From an uncultured Intestinimonas sp. (lineage in GTDB: Bacteria > Bacillota > Clostridia > Oscillospirales > Oscillospiraceae), in NCBI RefSeq assembly GCF_944387725.1, contig NZ_CALXGA010000010.1:1-44518 (forward strand): a DNA stretch of 44,518 bases, written 5' to 3'. Within the stretch, counting starts at the first letter, position 1. Every line of letters begins with the position of its first letter. This document shows positions 1 to 6,425 of this stretch, piece after piece. The position numbers and the translations under genes are program-made. The notes beneath the pieces were generated by a model. The model was not told the DNA's origin. It made no database searches and saw only the letters and a list, made by a program, of their open reading frames with translations.

Positions 1-302
1 TTCATGGCCAGGTTCAGGCCGGTCTGGCCCCCCAGGGTGGGCAGGATGGAGTCGGGCCGCTCCATCTGGATGACCTGAGTGATGGAGGCGATGTTCAAGG
101 GCTCGATATAGACGTGGTCGGCGATGTCCTTGTCGGTCATGATGGTGGCGGGGTTGGAGTTCACCAGCACCACCTCCACCCCCTCCTCCTTGAGGGCCCG
201 GCAGGCCTGGGTGCCGGCGTAGTCGAACTCTGCGGCCTGGCCGATGACAATAGGGCCGGAGCCCAGCACCAGCACCTTTTTGATGTTCGGATTTTTGGGC
301 AT
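1..302 (-). CDS. carB: Carbamoyl-phosphate synthase large subunit, N-terminal part (cut by window edge)
   Basis: Reading from 302 down to base 1 gives the first ~100 residues of the ammonia/ATP-using large subunit of carbamoyl-phosphate synthase, which makes carbamoyl phosphate for arginine and pyrimidine synthesis. The N-terminus [20 protein letters not shown] and the following [20 protein letters not shown] region are typical of the family. Its ATG shares a base with the carA stop (TAATG), so the two are translationally coupled. The rest of the gene lies outside the window. Confidence 0.95.
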   Translation of the reverse strand, partial: MPKNPNIKKVLVLGSGPIVIGQAAEFDYAGTQACRALKEEGVEVVLVNSNPATIMTDKDIADHVYIEPLNIASITQVIQMERPDSILPTLGGQTGLNLAM

Positions 303-1387
303 TACCAGGCTCCTCCTTCCATGCGACGGACAAAGCGGTCGAAGAGGTATTCCGTGTCCTGGGGGCCGGGGCTGGCCTCTGGGTGGAACTGGACGGTGTA
401 GACGTTGCCGTTGGCGTAGCGCAGGCCCTCCACGCTCCCCTCGTTGACGTTGACGTGGGAGACCTGGGCCACCGCCGGGTCCACGCTCTCGGCGCGGACC
501 ACATAGCCGTGGTTCTGGGAGGTGATGAATACCCGCCCGGCGTCCAGGTCCTTTACCGGGTGGTTGGCCCCCCGGTGGCCGAAGGTCATCTTCTGGGTGG
601 AGGCCCCGGTGGCCAGGGCCATGAGCTGGTGGCCCAGGCAGACGGCGAAGATGGGCAGGCCGGAGGCGTAGAGGTCCCGGATCTCGGCGATGATGGCCTT
701 GTTGTCGGCGGGGTCGCCGGGGCCGTTGGAGAGCATCACCCCGTCGAAGTTCCCGGCCAGAATCTCGTGGCAGGTGGTGTGGGCGGGGAAAACCGTCACC
801 TCACAGCCCCGCTCCTGGAGGCAGCGGATCATGTTCTCCTTCACCCCGAAGTCCATCAGGGCCACCCGGAGCTTCCGGCGGGTCCGGGCAGGGTAGATCT
901 GGACCTCCTTCCGGCTCACCCGCTCCACGGTGCCCTGGACCCGGTAGGCCCGGATGCGCTCCAGGGCCTCCTCCATAGAAAAATCCTCCGTACAGGTGAT
1001 CATGCCGTTCATGGTGCCCTGGCTGCGGAGGATACGGGTCAGGGCCCGGGTGTCCACCCCCTGAATGCCCGTGATGCCGTTTTGCTTCAGGTAGTCGTCC
1101 AGGTCCCCCTCACAGCGGAAATTGCTGCCTCGGCGGGACAGGTGGCGCACCACAAAGGCCTCGGCCCAGGGGCGGCAGGACTCGTTGTCCTCCTGGTTGA
1201 CGCCGTAATTGCCGATGAGCGGATAGGACATGACAATGCCCTGCCCGGCGTAGGAGGGGTCGGTCAGAATCTCCTGATACCCCACCATGGAGGTGTTGAA
1301 GACCATCTCGCAGACGCGCTCCTCCGGCGCGCCAATGCTCTGCCCCTGGAAGACGCTGCCGTTTTCCAGAATGAGAGTTGCTTTCAT
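302..1387 (-). CDS. carA: Carbamoyl-phosphate synthase small (glutaminase) subunit
   Basis: 361 aa, normal length. It hydrolyses glutamine and feeds ammonia to CarB in the heteromeric synthase. Residues 1-150 are the small-subunit N domain. Residues 170-361 are the class I glutamine amidotransferase, with nucleophile Cys250 in FAVCLGHQ and His335/Glu337 in FHPEASPGP. The chosen ATG at 1387 starts [10 protein letters not shown] and follows an AAAGGCGG ribosome site; a longer open frame upstream has no family-like residues. It is directly followed by carB. No PyrR or ArgR site was recognised upstream, though argR is encoded at 15.6 kb. Confidence 0.96.
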   Translation of the reverse strand: MKATLILENGSVFQGQSIGAPEERVCEMVFNTSMVGYQEILTDPSYAGQGIVMSYPLIGNYGVNQEDNESCRPWAEAFVVRHLSRRGSNFRCEGDLDDYLKQNGITGIQGVDTRALTRILRSQGTMNGMITCTEDFSMEEALERIRAYRVQGTVERVSRKEVQIYPARTRRKLRVALMDFGVKENMIRCLQERGCEVTVFPAHTTCHEILAGNFDGVMLSNGPGDPADNKAIIAEIRDLYASGLPIFAVCLGHQLMALATGASTQKMTFGHRGANHPVKDLDAGRVFITSQNHGYVVRAESVDPAVAQVSHVNVNEGSVEGLRYANGNVYTVQFHPEASPGPQDTEYLFDRFVRRMEGGAW

Positions 1388-1508
1388 CGTCTCGTATCCC
1401 GCCTTTCTCCAGATGTTTATCCCATCAATTTTATCCCAAAAATCCAGCGGTGGCAAGGGCCATTTTCCCGCCGGGAAAAATCTGTGCATTTGGCCCAAGC
1501 CGCCCGGC

Positions 1509-2333
1509 CTACCGGGCGGGAACCACGTCCAGGACGACCAGCTCCGGCGGGTTAAAGAGCCGAGGGACCCGGGTGGACTCCCGGGCGAGGCCCCGGCTCA
1601 CCGCCAGGGTGGTCTCCCCCATTTGGTAGAGGCCCCCGGCGAAGGCCGGCAGGGGCCCCTGGTCGGGGGCAAAGAGGCCGTTGAGGAGGCCGGGGAGTCG
1701 CCACTGCCCCCCGTGGGCGTGGCCGGCCAGCACCAGGTCGAAGCCCCGGTAGTCCTCCGCCCGCTCCGGCCGGTGGGAGAGGAGAAGGGTGAAGTAGGCG
1801 GGATCGGCAGCCTCCGCCGCACGCAGGAGCTGCGCCTGCCAGGCCTCCTCCCCCACCGCCGGGTCGTCCACCCCGCAGAGGTTCAGGGGCTGGCCCTGAA
1901 AGACCACCGTGGCGCAGTCTCCCGCCAGCACGGTGACGCCCAGGGCGGCGATCCGCCCCTTCCAGACCTCCGCCCGGCCGCTCCAGAACTCGTGGTTTCC
2001 GGTGACATAAAAGGTGGGGTAGGCCGTCCCCAGGGCCCGGAGCACCGCCCAGGCGTTTTCCGGGTCCAGGGCGGGGTCGTCGTCCAGAATGTCGCCCCCC
2101 AGCAGCACCAGGTCGGGGTGGGCGGCCTCCACGGCGTCCAGCAGCTCCCGCTGGCCCGGACCGTAGGTGCAGGCGTGGAGGTCGGTGAGCAGGGCCAGCC
2201 GGACGGGCCGGGAGAGCTTTTCGGTGGAGAGGGTGTAGGTGCGGGTGACCAGCTCCTGGTCCAGGCCGGCGGCGGTGACGGCGGCGGCGGCGCAGGCCGC
2301 CGCCAGAAAAATCCAGCGTTTCTTGTGCTTCAT
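1509..2333 (-). CDS. Calcineurin-like metallophosphoesterase, membrane-anchored (YkuE type)
   Basis: 274 aa. An N-terminal hydrophobic segment (about residues 6-24) suggests a membrane anchor or uncleaved signal. The metallophosphoesterase metal motifs occur in order: TDLHA (Asp51, His53), GGDILD, GNHEF, LSHRPE and AGHAHGGQW. Such proteins hydrolyse phosphoesters at the cell surface; the YkuE group has been linked to lipid and envelope substrates, but the substrate here is unknown. The start ATG at 2333 follows GGAGGGACCCC. The same frame stays open further upstream only because it runs into the broken SLH gene. Confidence 0.88.
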   Translation of the reverse strand: MKHKKRWIFLAAACAAAAVTAAGLDQELVTRTYTLSTEKLSRPVRLALLTDLHACTYGPGQRELLDAVEAAHPDLVLLGGDILDDDPALDPENAWAVLRALGTAYPTFYVTGNHEFWSGRAEVWKGRIAALGVTVLAGDCATVVFQGQPLNLCGVDDPAVGEEAWQAQLLRAAEAADPAYFTLLLSHRPERAEDYRGFDLVLAGHAHGGQWRLPGLLNGLFAPDQGPLPAFAGGLYQMGETTLAVSRGLARESTRVPRLFNPPELVVLDVVPAR

Positions 2334-2403
2334 GGGGGTCCCTCCGGGGTGTTTGATTTGGATGCAGTCCCATTGTACCACAGGAGGGGCGGACTGGGAA
2401 GCG

Positions 2404-2437
2404 GAAAAAGGGCCGGAGGCAAGCCTCCGGCCCTTAC
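2404..2437 (-). terminator. Rho-independent terminator of the SLH pseudogene
   Basis: On the minus strand an 11-bp GC stem (AAGGGCCGGAGGC / GCCTCCGGCCCTT) is followed by a T-run (TTTTTCC). It lies just after the stop codon of the SLH reading frame. Confidence 0.85.
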
Positions 2438-2455
2438 CGCGACCGCTGGGTGAAC

Positions 2456-3303
2456 TCAGGGGTCTATATACTGCTGGCAGAACCGCATGAGCATCACCGC
2501 CACCTGGGCCCGGATGATGAAGTCGTTGGAGCCAAACAGGCCGTTGCCGTAGCCCCCGGCGATGCCCGCGCCGGCCGCCCAGCGGACTGCCCCGGCATAC
2601 CAGGCCCCCTCCGGAACGTCCAGGAAGGGCAGGGGGCCGGGTTCCGGCTGGGGCTCCGGTTCCGGTTCTGGCTCCGGGACCTCCCGGAAGGTGAGGGAGA
2701 CGGTCACATTGCCGCCGGGCTGGGTAAAGGACCAGGTGCCGTCGCCGTTGCCGGTGACCTCCACCGGACGGCCCCCCCGGGCCGGTGACGGTGATTTCGT
2801 CCACCACATAGCCCGCCTCGGGCTCCGGGGTGATGGTAACGGTGCCGCCCCGCGCCGGCCTGGCGGGGGAGAGGCTGACGCCGCCGCCCTGGGACGTCTC
2901 CACGCTGGGCCGGTAGGTGGGCTGGGAGGCGGAACCGCCGCCGGAGCTGCCACCCCTGCCGCCTGTGCTTGTTCTTTCAAAGACAGCAACAAGATTTCGG
3001 TCTGCGGAAAGGGTAAATTGATAGTTCGCGTTGGTGCTGACCTCCGCGCCGTTTTCCGTCCAGCGAACAAAGCGGCAGCTGCTGTTGGGGGCGGCTGTCA
3101 CAGTCACGAGGGCGCCGTCCTCAAACGTCCCGCCGCCGCTGACGGCGCCGCCATTCCCGGCGGTAACGGTCACTGTCCAGGAATGATAGGACGTGGCGGT
3201 AATCGCGCCGTTTATCTCGGTGGTAGTCGCTTCCGCGTAGGTGCTGGTGGCGGGATTCCCGGTATCAATCCCTTTGGAGAGGGTAACGGTAAGGGCGCGG
3301 AGC
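2456..3303 (-). pseudogene. Broken surface protein: bacterial repeat domains plus one C-terminal SLH motif
   Basis: The 3' part of a cell-surface protein. From 3303 downward the frame encodes beta-rich repeats resembling divergent InlB B-repeats (WTVTVTAGNGG, CRFVRWTENGAEV, LVAVFERTSTGG, TVTITPEPEAGYVVDEITVT). In a second frame the sequence continues GTWSFTQPGGNVTVSLTF, a Pro-Glu linker and one S-layer homology motif (FLDVPEGAWYAGAVRWA to FIIRAQVAVMLMRF). The frame switch falls at a run of seven C at 2772-2778. The 5' end is cut at base 3303 by a repeat element, so no signal peptide or start remains. The gene is therefore broken twice. The frameshift alone could be a sequencing error or a slippery tract; the 5' loss is certain from the sequence. 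Confidence 0.8.
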
Positions 3304-3362
3304 TAGGGCTTGTTTGAAAAATGTCAACATGCCCAACCGGCGGGTCTTTTGCCCCCTGGACG
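3304..3362 (+). repeat. MITE-like repeat, partial copy A (left part only)
   Basis: Begins TAGGGCTTGTTTGAAAAAT, the terminal inverted repeat shared with copies B, C and D, and matches them through CCCCCTGGACG, where it switches to integrase sequence. The missing right half, and the loss of the upstream gene's 5' end, indicate a deletion or recombination rather than a simple insertion. Confidence 0.8.
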
Positions 3363-3445
3363 TATACGGGCACGTCACTGACCAGATGAAGAAGGAAAGC
3401 GCCGCCTGCATGGAGTCCTACATCAAGGACATTCTAAACCTGTAG
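3356..3445 (+). pseudogene. Tyrosine integrase, C-terminal remnant
   Basis: From the LD codons on, the frame reads LDVYGHVTDQMKKESA and ends at a stop at 3443-3445. This is the end of phage/ICE tyrosine recombinases: the YGHVTD segment contains the nucleophile Tyr region, followed by the MESYIK tail. Only ~29 residues remain. It is fused in frame to codons of repeat copy A, which provide an ATG at 3329. It sits about 80 bp from the 3' end of tRNA-Ser, the usual place for an integrase beside its attachment site, so it is probably the scar of a lost integrative element. Confidence 0.7.
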
Positions 3446-3484
3446 AGGGTAAATTAAAGGGTATTTGCCCTCAAACAGCAAAAG

Positions 3485-3520
3485 AAAAAGCCTAGAACCG
3501 TTGCGGCTCTAGGCTTTTCT
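3485..3520 (-). terminator. Terminator of tRNA-Ser
   Basis: On the minus strand a hairpin AAGCCTAGAGCCG / CGGTTCTAGGCTT with a short CAA loop is followed by TTTCTTTT, directly downstream of the tRNA 3' end. Confidence 0.88.
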
Positions 3521-3522
3521 AT

Positions 3523-3614
3523 TGGCGGAGAGAGAGGGATTCGAACCCTCGAGACGCTATTAACGCCTACACGATTTCCAATCGTGCGCCTTCGACCAGC
3601 TCAGCCATCTCTCC
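3523..3614 (-). tRNA. tRNA-Ser(GGA)
   Basis: 92 nt including an encoded CCA. The acceptor stem GGAGAGA pairs with TCTCTCC. The anticodon arm CACGATTGGAAATCGTG carries GGA in the loop. A long variable arm, typical of class II serine tRNA, follows, then the T-arm GAGGGTTCGAATCCCTC. Own terminator downstream. Confidence 0.96.
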
Positions 3615-3751
3615 ACTGGACAACGTGGATTATTATAACTGTTTTTTCACCACACGTCAAGGGGAAAACAAAAAAACTTATAAATTTTCTGGTCGTCCCA
3701 CTGCAAAAGGAAAACGGGAGCGGGATTCACCCGCCCCCGTCCAGAGTGGCC

Positions 3752-4144
3752 TCACCGCCGGCCGGTAAGATCGTCGCCGATCTCCTCTATGGCCCGTCCA
3801 GTACCCCTGGCTGCATCCTTGACTGCGTTGCCGGCATCGTCCACCGCGTCCTTGACATCGTCGCCAACGGAGTTCCCGTTCTGACTGTCACCCTCCACCT
3901 GTCCGTCCTCACCGGCATGGTAATTGTCGGTGGGCATGACCCCGTCCGACTCCATGGGAGAGACCGAGTGCGTGGGCTCCAGCGTGGCGGAGGGCCGGGC
4001 GGTCTCCACCGGGCGCACGGTCTCCGGCGGGGCGGCGCTGGCCGAGGGCTTGGCCGTCACGTCGGGGGCGTTGCTTCTGGAGCAGCCCGTCAGGGCGCCT
4101 GCCAGCGTCAGGGCACAGAGCAGGGTGAGATACCTTCCTTTCAT
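3752..4144 (-). CDS. Small acidic lipoprotein of unknown function
   Basis: 130 aa. A signal peptide with lipobox LTGC (Cys21) is followed by a Ser/Pro/Thr/Glu-rich low-complexity region (about 22-75) and a repetitive acidic tail (DDVKDAVDDAGNAVKDAARG), which could form an amphipathic helix. No known family was recognised; similar small lipoproteins are common in Clostridia. The start at 4144 follows GGGAGGAACGGAT. It stands alone, opposite to the perR-like gene. Confidence 0.7.
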   Translation of the reverse strand: MKGRYLTLLCALTLAGALTGCSRSNAPDVTAKPSASAAPPETVRPVETARPSATLEPTHSVSPMESDGVMPTDNYHAGEDGQVEGDSQNGNSVGDDVKDAVDDAGNAVKDAARGTGRAIEEIGDDLTGRR

Positions 4145-4261
4145 ATCCGTTCCTCCCTCATGACAAATGATACTGCGTTCAGGTTCCCATCCGAGGGTTA
4201 GTATGCCTGTTCCCCGTGGCATTACCCGCGGAAAAATTTTTTGTAAGTTTGAAAAAAAGAC

Positions 4262-4315
4262 TTGCAAACAGGAATGATTCCTGTTATACTACAAACAGTA
4301 ACGAGAATTATTCCT
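4262..4315 (+). promoter_or_regulatory. Promoter with overlapping Fur/PerR-type operators
   Basis: A near-consensus promoter TTGCAA-N17-TATACT (4262-4267, 4285-4290). The whole 17-bp spacer is a perfect 8-1-8 palindrome, ACAGGAAT-G-ATTCCTGT (4268-4284). A second half-similar site, GAGAATTATTCCT, lies at 4303-4315, at or just after the expected transcription start. Such 7-1-7-like inverted repeats are the usual operators of Fur-family regulators, so the gene downstream probably represses itself. Confidence 0.8.
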
Positions 4316-4334
4316 ATTTATGGCGAGGTGGACT

Positions 4335-4721
4335 ATGACCGGCAAGCGTTATTCCCGGCAGAGGGAGCTGATCTATCAGAAGCTGCTGGAGACGGATGCG
4401 CACCCCACAGCAGAGATGCTCTACCAATGGCTCAAGCCGGAAAATCCCAGTCTGAGCCTGGGGACGGTCTACCGGAACCTGAACCTGCTGGCGGAGGACG
4501 GGGTCATTGTTCGGATGCCGTTCCCTGTGGAGCGGTATGACGCCCGCACCCATCCCCACCCCCATTTTCGGTGCAAGGTATGCGGCGGCGTCTACGACCT
4601 GGGGGAGCTGCCCTATGACGGCGGCCTGGACCAGGCTGCCGAGCGGTGCAGCGGCCACCAGGTGGAGCGCCACGAGCTGATCTTCACCGGAACCTGTGTC
4701 CACTGCACACAAAAGCATTGA
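4335..4721 (+). CDS. perR: Fur-family regulator, probably peroxide sensor PerR
   Basis: 128 aa. An N-terminal winged helix (HPTAEMLYQWL, LGTVYRNLNLL) is followed by a dimerisation domain with His-rich metal ligands (HPHPHFRC) and a structural zinc site Cys80-x2-Cys83 / Cys121-x2-Cys124. An ATG at 4320 is in frame but has no ribosome site; the ATG at 4335 follows GCGAGGTGG and is preferred. The assignment to PerR rather than Fur or Zur rests on the downstream superoxide reductase and rubrerythrin genes, the classic peroxide/oxygen defence regulon of anaerobes. The operator in its own promoter suggests autoregulation. Confidence 0.82.
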   Translation: MTGKRYSRQRELIYQKLLETDAHPTAEMLYQWLKPENPSLSLGTVYRNLNLLAEDGVIVRMPFPVERYDARTHPHPHFRCKVCGGVYDLGELPYDGGLDQAAERCSGHQVERHELIFTGTCVHCTQKH

Positions 4722-4746
4722 TTTTCCACCAAAAATATGATATTGT
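4718..4746 (+). promoter_or_regulatory. Possible promoter of superoxide reductase gene
   Basis: TTGATT-N17-TATTGT overlaps the stop codon of the perR-like gene. It is of moderate quality; the gene may also be read through from the upstream promoter. Confidence 0.4.
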
Positions 4747-4795
4747 GAACAAAGAGTCAAGCGAAGATCCAAAAATTTTTAGGAGGTCATATGAC

Positions 4796-5167
4796 ATGGA
4801 ACTGAAACTTTACCGCTGCGCCCACTGCGGCAACATCGCCTTCAAGCTGGTGGACAAGGGGGTCCCCCTGATGTGCTGTGGTCAGAAGATGGAGGAGCTG
4901 GTCCCCAACACCACTGACGCCGCCCTGGAGAAGCACGTCCCCCAGATCACCCGGGATGGCAATCACGTCACCATCCAGGTGGGCTCCACCATCCACCCCA
5001 TGCTGGAGGAGCATTACATCCAGCTCATCGCCGCCGTGTCCGGCAACAAGGTCACCTTCCAGCTCCCCAAGCCCGGCGACGAGCCCGTTCTGAAGACCGG
5101 CGGCGCCGACCCCGTCACCGCCTATGAGTACTGCAACCTCCACGGATTCTGGAAGGCCCAGGAGTAA
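4796..5167 (+). CDS. Superoxide reductase (desulfoferrodoxin, 2Fe type)
   Basis: 123 aa. Reduces superoxide to hydrogen peroxide in the cytoplasm without making oxygen, using electrons from rubredoxin. An N-terminal desulforedoxin-like centre is formed by Cys8, Cys11, Cys27 and Cys28. The catalytic iron centre has ligands His47, His67, His73, Cys113 and His116 (EKHVPQI, GSTIHPMLEEHYI, YCNLHGFWKA). The start was chosen because AGGAGG lies nine bases upstream. It sits between the perR-like regulator and rubrerythrin. Confidence 0.95.
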   Translation: MELKLYRCAHCGNIAFKLVDKGVPLMCCGQKMEELVPNTTDAALEKHVPQITRDGNHVTIQVGSTIHPMLEEHYIQLIAAVSGNKVTFQLPKPGDEPVLKTGGADPVTAYEYCNLHGFWKAQE

Positions 5168-5217
5168 GGGGCTCCCTTCCCAGCCGATTTTCATTTTTAG
5201 AAAGGACGTGTATTTCA

Positions 5218-5751
5218 ATGGAACTGAAGGGCAGTAAGACCGAGGCTAATCTTTGGAAAGCCTTCGCCGGGGAGTCCATGGCCCGCAACAAGTATACTTA
5301 CTTCGCCAGCAAGGCCCGCAAGGAGGGCTACGAGCAGATCGCCGCCATCTTTGAGGAGACCGCCGGCAACGAGAAGGAGCACGCCAAGCTGTGGTTCAAG
5401 GCCCTGGGCGGCATTGCCACCACCGCCGAGAACCTGCTGGCCGCCGCCGAGGGCGAGCACGAAGAGTGGACCGAGATGTACAAGGAGATGTCCGAGACCG
5501 CCCGGGAGGAGGGCTTCCACGCCCTTGCCGACGCCTTCGCCGCCGTGGCCAAAATTGAGAAGAGCCACGAGGAGCGCTATGTGAAGCTGGCTGAGAACCT
5601 CTCCAACAGCGAGGTCTTCAAGCGCAGCGAGGTCAAAGTGTGGTACTGCCGCAACTGCGGCCATCTGGAGTACGGCGTGGAGGCCCCCGAGGTCTGCCCC
5701 GTCTGCGCCCATCCCCAGGCCTACTTCGAGATTAAGGCCGAGAACTACTAA
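5218..5751 (+). CDS. rbr: Rubrerythrin
   Basis: 177 aa. A peroxide-reducing non-haem di-iron protein. The N-terminal ferritin-like four-helix domain carries the usual glutamate ligands (AGESMARNKYTYFA, AGNEKEHAKLWF, KIEKSHEERY). The C-terminal rubredoxin-like domain has two CxxC pairs (WYCRNCGH, VCPVCAHPQAYF). It follows the superoxide reductase by 50 bp with AAAGGACG as ribosome site and removes the peroxide which that enzyme makes. Confidence 0.95.
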   Translation: MELKGSKTEANLWKAFAGESMARNKYTYFASKARKEGYEQIAAIFEETAGNEKEHAKLWFKALGGIATTAENLLAAAEGEHEEWTEMYKEMSETAREEGFHALADAFAAVAKIEKSHEERYVKLAENLSNSEVFKRSEVKVWYCRNCGHLEYGVEAPEVCPVCAHPQAYFEIKAENY

Positions 5752-5772
5752 GCATTTCCCCCGACAGAATCA

Positions 5773-5807
5773 GGGCCCGGCGGCGCGTATTGCGCCGCCG
5801 GGCCCTT
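5773..5807 (+). terminator. Terminator after rubrerythrin
   Basis: Perfect 14-bp stem GGGCCCGGCGGCGC / GCGCCGCCGGGCCC with a 5-nt loop, about 20 bp after the stop. Only a short T-tract follows. Confidence 0.65.
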
Positions 5808-5824
5808 CCCTGCTGTGCGGGGAA

Positions 5825-5868
5825 GAAAAGCGTCCCCCCGGCGCCGCTGTGCGGCGCCGGGGGGACGC
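5825..5868 (-). terminator. Terminator of the DUF4358 lipoprotein gene
   Basis: Very strong stem (GCGTCCCCCCGGCGCCGC and its complement, 4-base loop) followed on the minus strand by TTTTCTTCC. Confidence 0.75.
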
Positions 5869-5903
5869 GCCTTTTCCGGGAATGCTGTTTTTAACAGGGC
5901 GCC

Positions 5904-6425
5904 TCAGGCGCTCAGGGCGGACTGAATGGCGTCGAAGACGGTGTCCTGGTCCTCGCACATCACCAGGAGGATGGTGCCGTCGTCCAGGGTCTCCAGCCGG
6001 GCGGCATTGGCAATTTCATACTGGTCGGCCAGGTACTGCTCAAAGCTCTGCTTCTGCTGGTCGATGAAGCCCTGGAGGCCCGCCTGAACCTCCTCGCTCG
6101 TGCCGTCGGCGGGGAGGACGGCGGCGATGCCATAGGCCCGGATGTTCATGGGCGAGACGGCCACGGCGAAGGCGGCGGCGTTCTCTTCGGTGATGCCCAG
6201 CATGGGCAGAATGAGGGCGGCCATGTCGTCATCGGCGGAGGTGATGACGGGCACAGCTTCGTTCATCTCCGCGTCCCGGGCCCCCTCAATGGCGGCCTGG
6301 TAGGCGGCGGTGTACTCCTCCGGGGTCATGACGGCCTGGCTCTCCTGGCCTCCGCCGCCGGAGCAGCCCGTCAGGGCGGAGACGAGAAGGACAGCGGCCA
6401 GGGACAAGGTCAAAATTCGTTTCAT
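5904..6425 (-). CDS. DUF4358-type lipoprotein
   Basis: 173 aa. Lipoprotein signal with lipobox LTGC (Cys21), then a Gly-rich linker and a compact domain. The domain pattern (region around AALILPMLGITEENAAAFAV, then MNIRAYGIAAV, then QKQSFEQYLADQYEIA) resembles the DUF4358 family common in Clostridia; the function is unknown. Its ATG overlaps the end of clpC by 4 bp, so it is probably co-transcribed with clpC. Confidence 0.75.
   Translation of the reverse strand: MKRILTLSLAAVLLVSALTGCSGGGGQESQAVMTPEEYTAAYQAAIEGARDAEMNEAVPVITSADDDMAALILPMLGITEENAAAFAVAVSPMNIRAYGIAAVLPADGTSEEVQAGLQGFIDQQKQSFEQYLADQYEIANAARLETLDDGTILLVMCEDQDTVFDAIQSALSA

Noticed and set aside
383-1555. Long open frames antisense to carA, recN, ispA, dnaX and others
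   Set aside because: They are by-products of high GC; products are Gly/Pro/Val/Leu/His-rich without family motifs and lie opposite clear genes.
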